6,002 nucleotides of DNA, from the NCBI GenBank assembly GCA_964343305.1, contig CAYFJO010000601.1, positions 1 to 6,002 on the forward strand, given 5' to 3'. The position numbers and the translations under genes are program-made. Source of the DNA: CAYFJO01 sp964343305 (GTDB lineage: Bacteria; Planctomycetota; Planctomycetia; Pirellulales; Pirellulaceae). Numbering within the stretch: position 1 is the first letter of the stretch; each line of letters starts with the position of its first letter. Under the pieces are notes generated by a model. It had not been told where the DNA came from. It saw only the letters and a program-made list of their open reading frames with translations, and did not search any database. Of this stretch, positions 5,758 to 6,002 are shown one piece after another.

Positions 5758-5814
5758 ACTCTATGTCAAACAACGATCATGCCCCGGCAGACCTTTGATG
5801 CAGTTTGATGTCCG

Positions 5815-6002
5815 ATGACAAAACTCCGCGATCCTGGCTTCGATGACAGAACTGTCCCAGCAATGTCAGAAAACAAAATCGTTGTCTGGGGTGCGGTCTT
5901 GCCGTCAGCTATGGCAATCTTCGTCTTTCTTGTCGCCGGACTGATCGTCAACGCTGGTACCGCTTACGCGAGCTTAGGCCGCATCGGGCTAGTGTTCGTC
6001 AG
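5815..6002 (+). CDS. Membrane protein, 5' part only (3' end outside the window)
   Basis: An open frame begins at ATG 5815 and runs off the right edge (62 codons visible, last one incomplete). After a polar stretch (MTKLRDPGFDDRT...) it enters a strongly hydrophobic segment, AVLPSAMAIFVFLVAGLIVN, then a short polar turn and a second hydrophobic start at GRIGLVFV. This is typical of a polytopic membrane protein, or a signal anchor. A second in-frame ATG at 5863 (MSENKIVVWGAVLP) would put the start right before the first helix and is equally credible; neither has a clear ribosome site. The reverse-strand frame over this region looks like a shadow. No family is recognised from this fragment. Confidence 0.55.
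   Translation, partial: MTKLRDPGFDDRTVPAMSENKIVVWGAVLPSAMAIFVFLVAGLIVNAGTAYASLGRIGLVFV

Overview
The window most likely comes from a planctomycete, probably a Pirellulales/Rhodopirellula-type chromosome. The clues are a small TIGR03067-type protein (a family I know mainly from Planctomycetes), a soluble VirD4/TraG-like ATPase standing outside any conjugation cluster, a Tat-exported metallophosphatase, short orphan membrane proteins, and mixed ATG/GTG/TTG starts with weak or absent Shine-Dalgarno sites. The assignment is inferred from gene content; there is no rRNA or tRNA to anchor it. GC content looks moderate.

Layout. Positions 1-234 hold the 3' end of a small protein whose start lies off the window. 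A GC-rich hairpin follows at 266-284, then a possible extended -10 promoter near 330. Positions 373-2610 hold two forward genes that look like one transcription unit: a Tat-signal calcineurin-like phosphoesterase and a type IV coupling protein-like ATPase. The ATPase has all NTPase motifs but no N-terminal membrane segments, and both its start and its end are anomalous. Positions 2740-4663 hold three reverse genes: guaC (GMP reductase), an AtpZ/AtpI-like two-helix membrane protein starting one base after the guaC stop, and a separate small three-helix membrane protein. From 4928 to the right edge all genes are forward again: a TIGR03067-like protein, a YhbQ/UPF0213-type GIY-YIG protein, and the 5' end of a membrane protein cut by the window.

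Functional reading. guaC is the only clear metabolic gene; it returns GMP to IMP in purine salvage. The phosphoesterase acts outside the cytoplasm. The coupling-protein ATPase normally pumps DNA or protein substrates to a secretion channel, but no relaxase, channel or pilus gene is visible. The most interesting part is this ATPase: protein-like sequence continues upstream of its GTG start, joined to an ATG overlapping the preceding stop by a single extra base, and its frame stays open for 50 protein-like codons after its TGA. This could be decay, assembly error or recoding.

No gene-free stretch exceeds 300 bases. The longest, 4664-4927, holds the guaC promoter candidate and the leader of the TIGR03067 gene; I see nothing else in it. 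I saw no CRISPR array, insertion sequence, tRNA, rRNA or convincing integron site.
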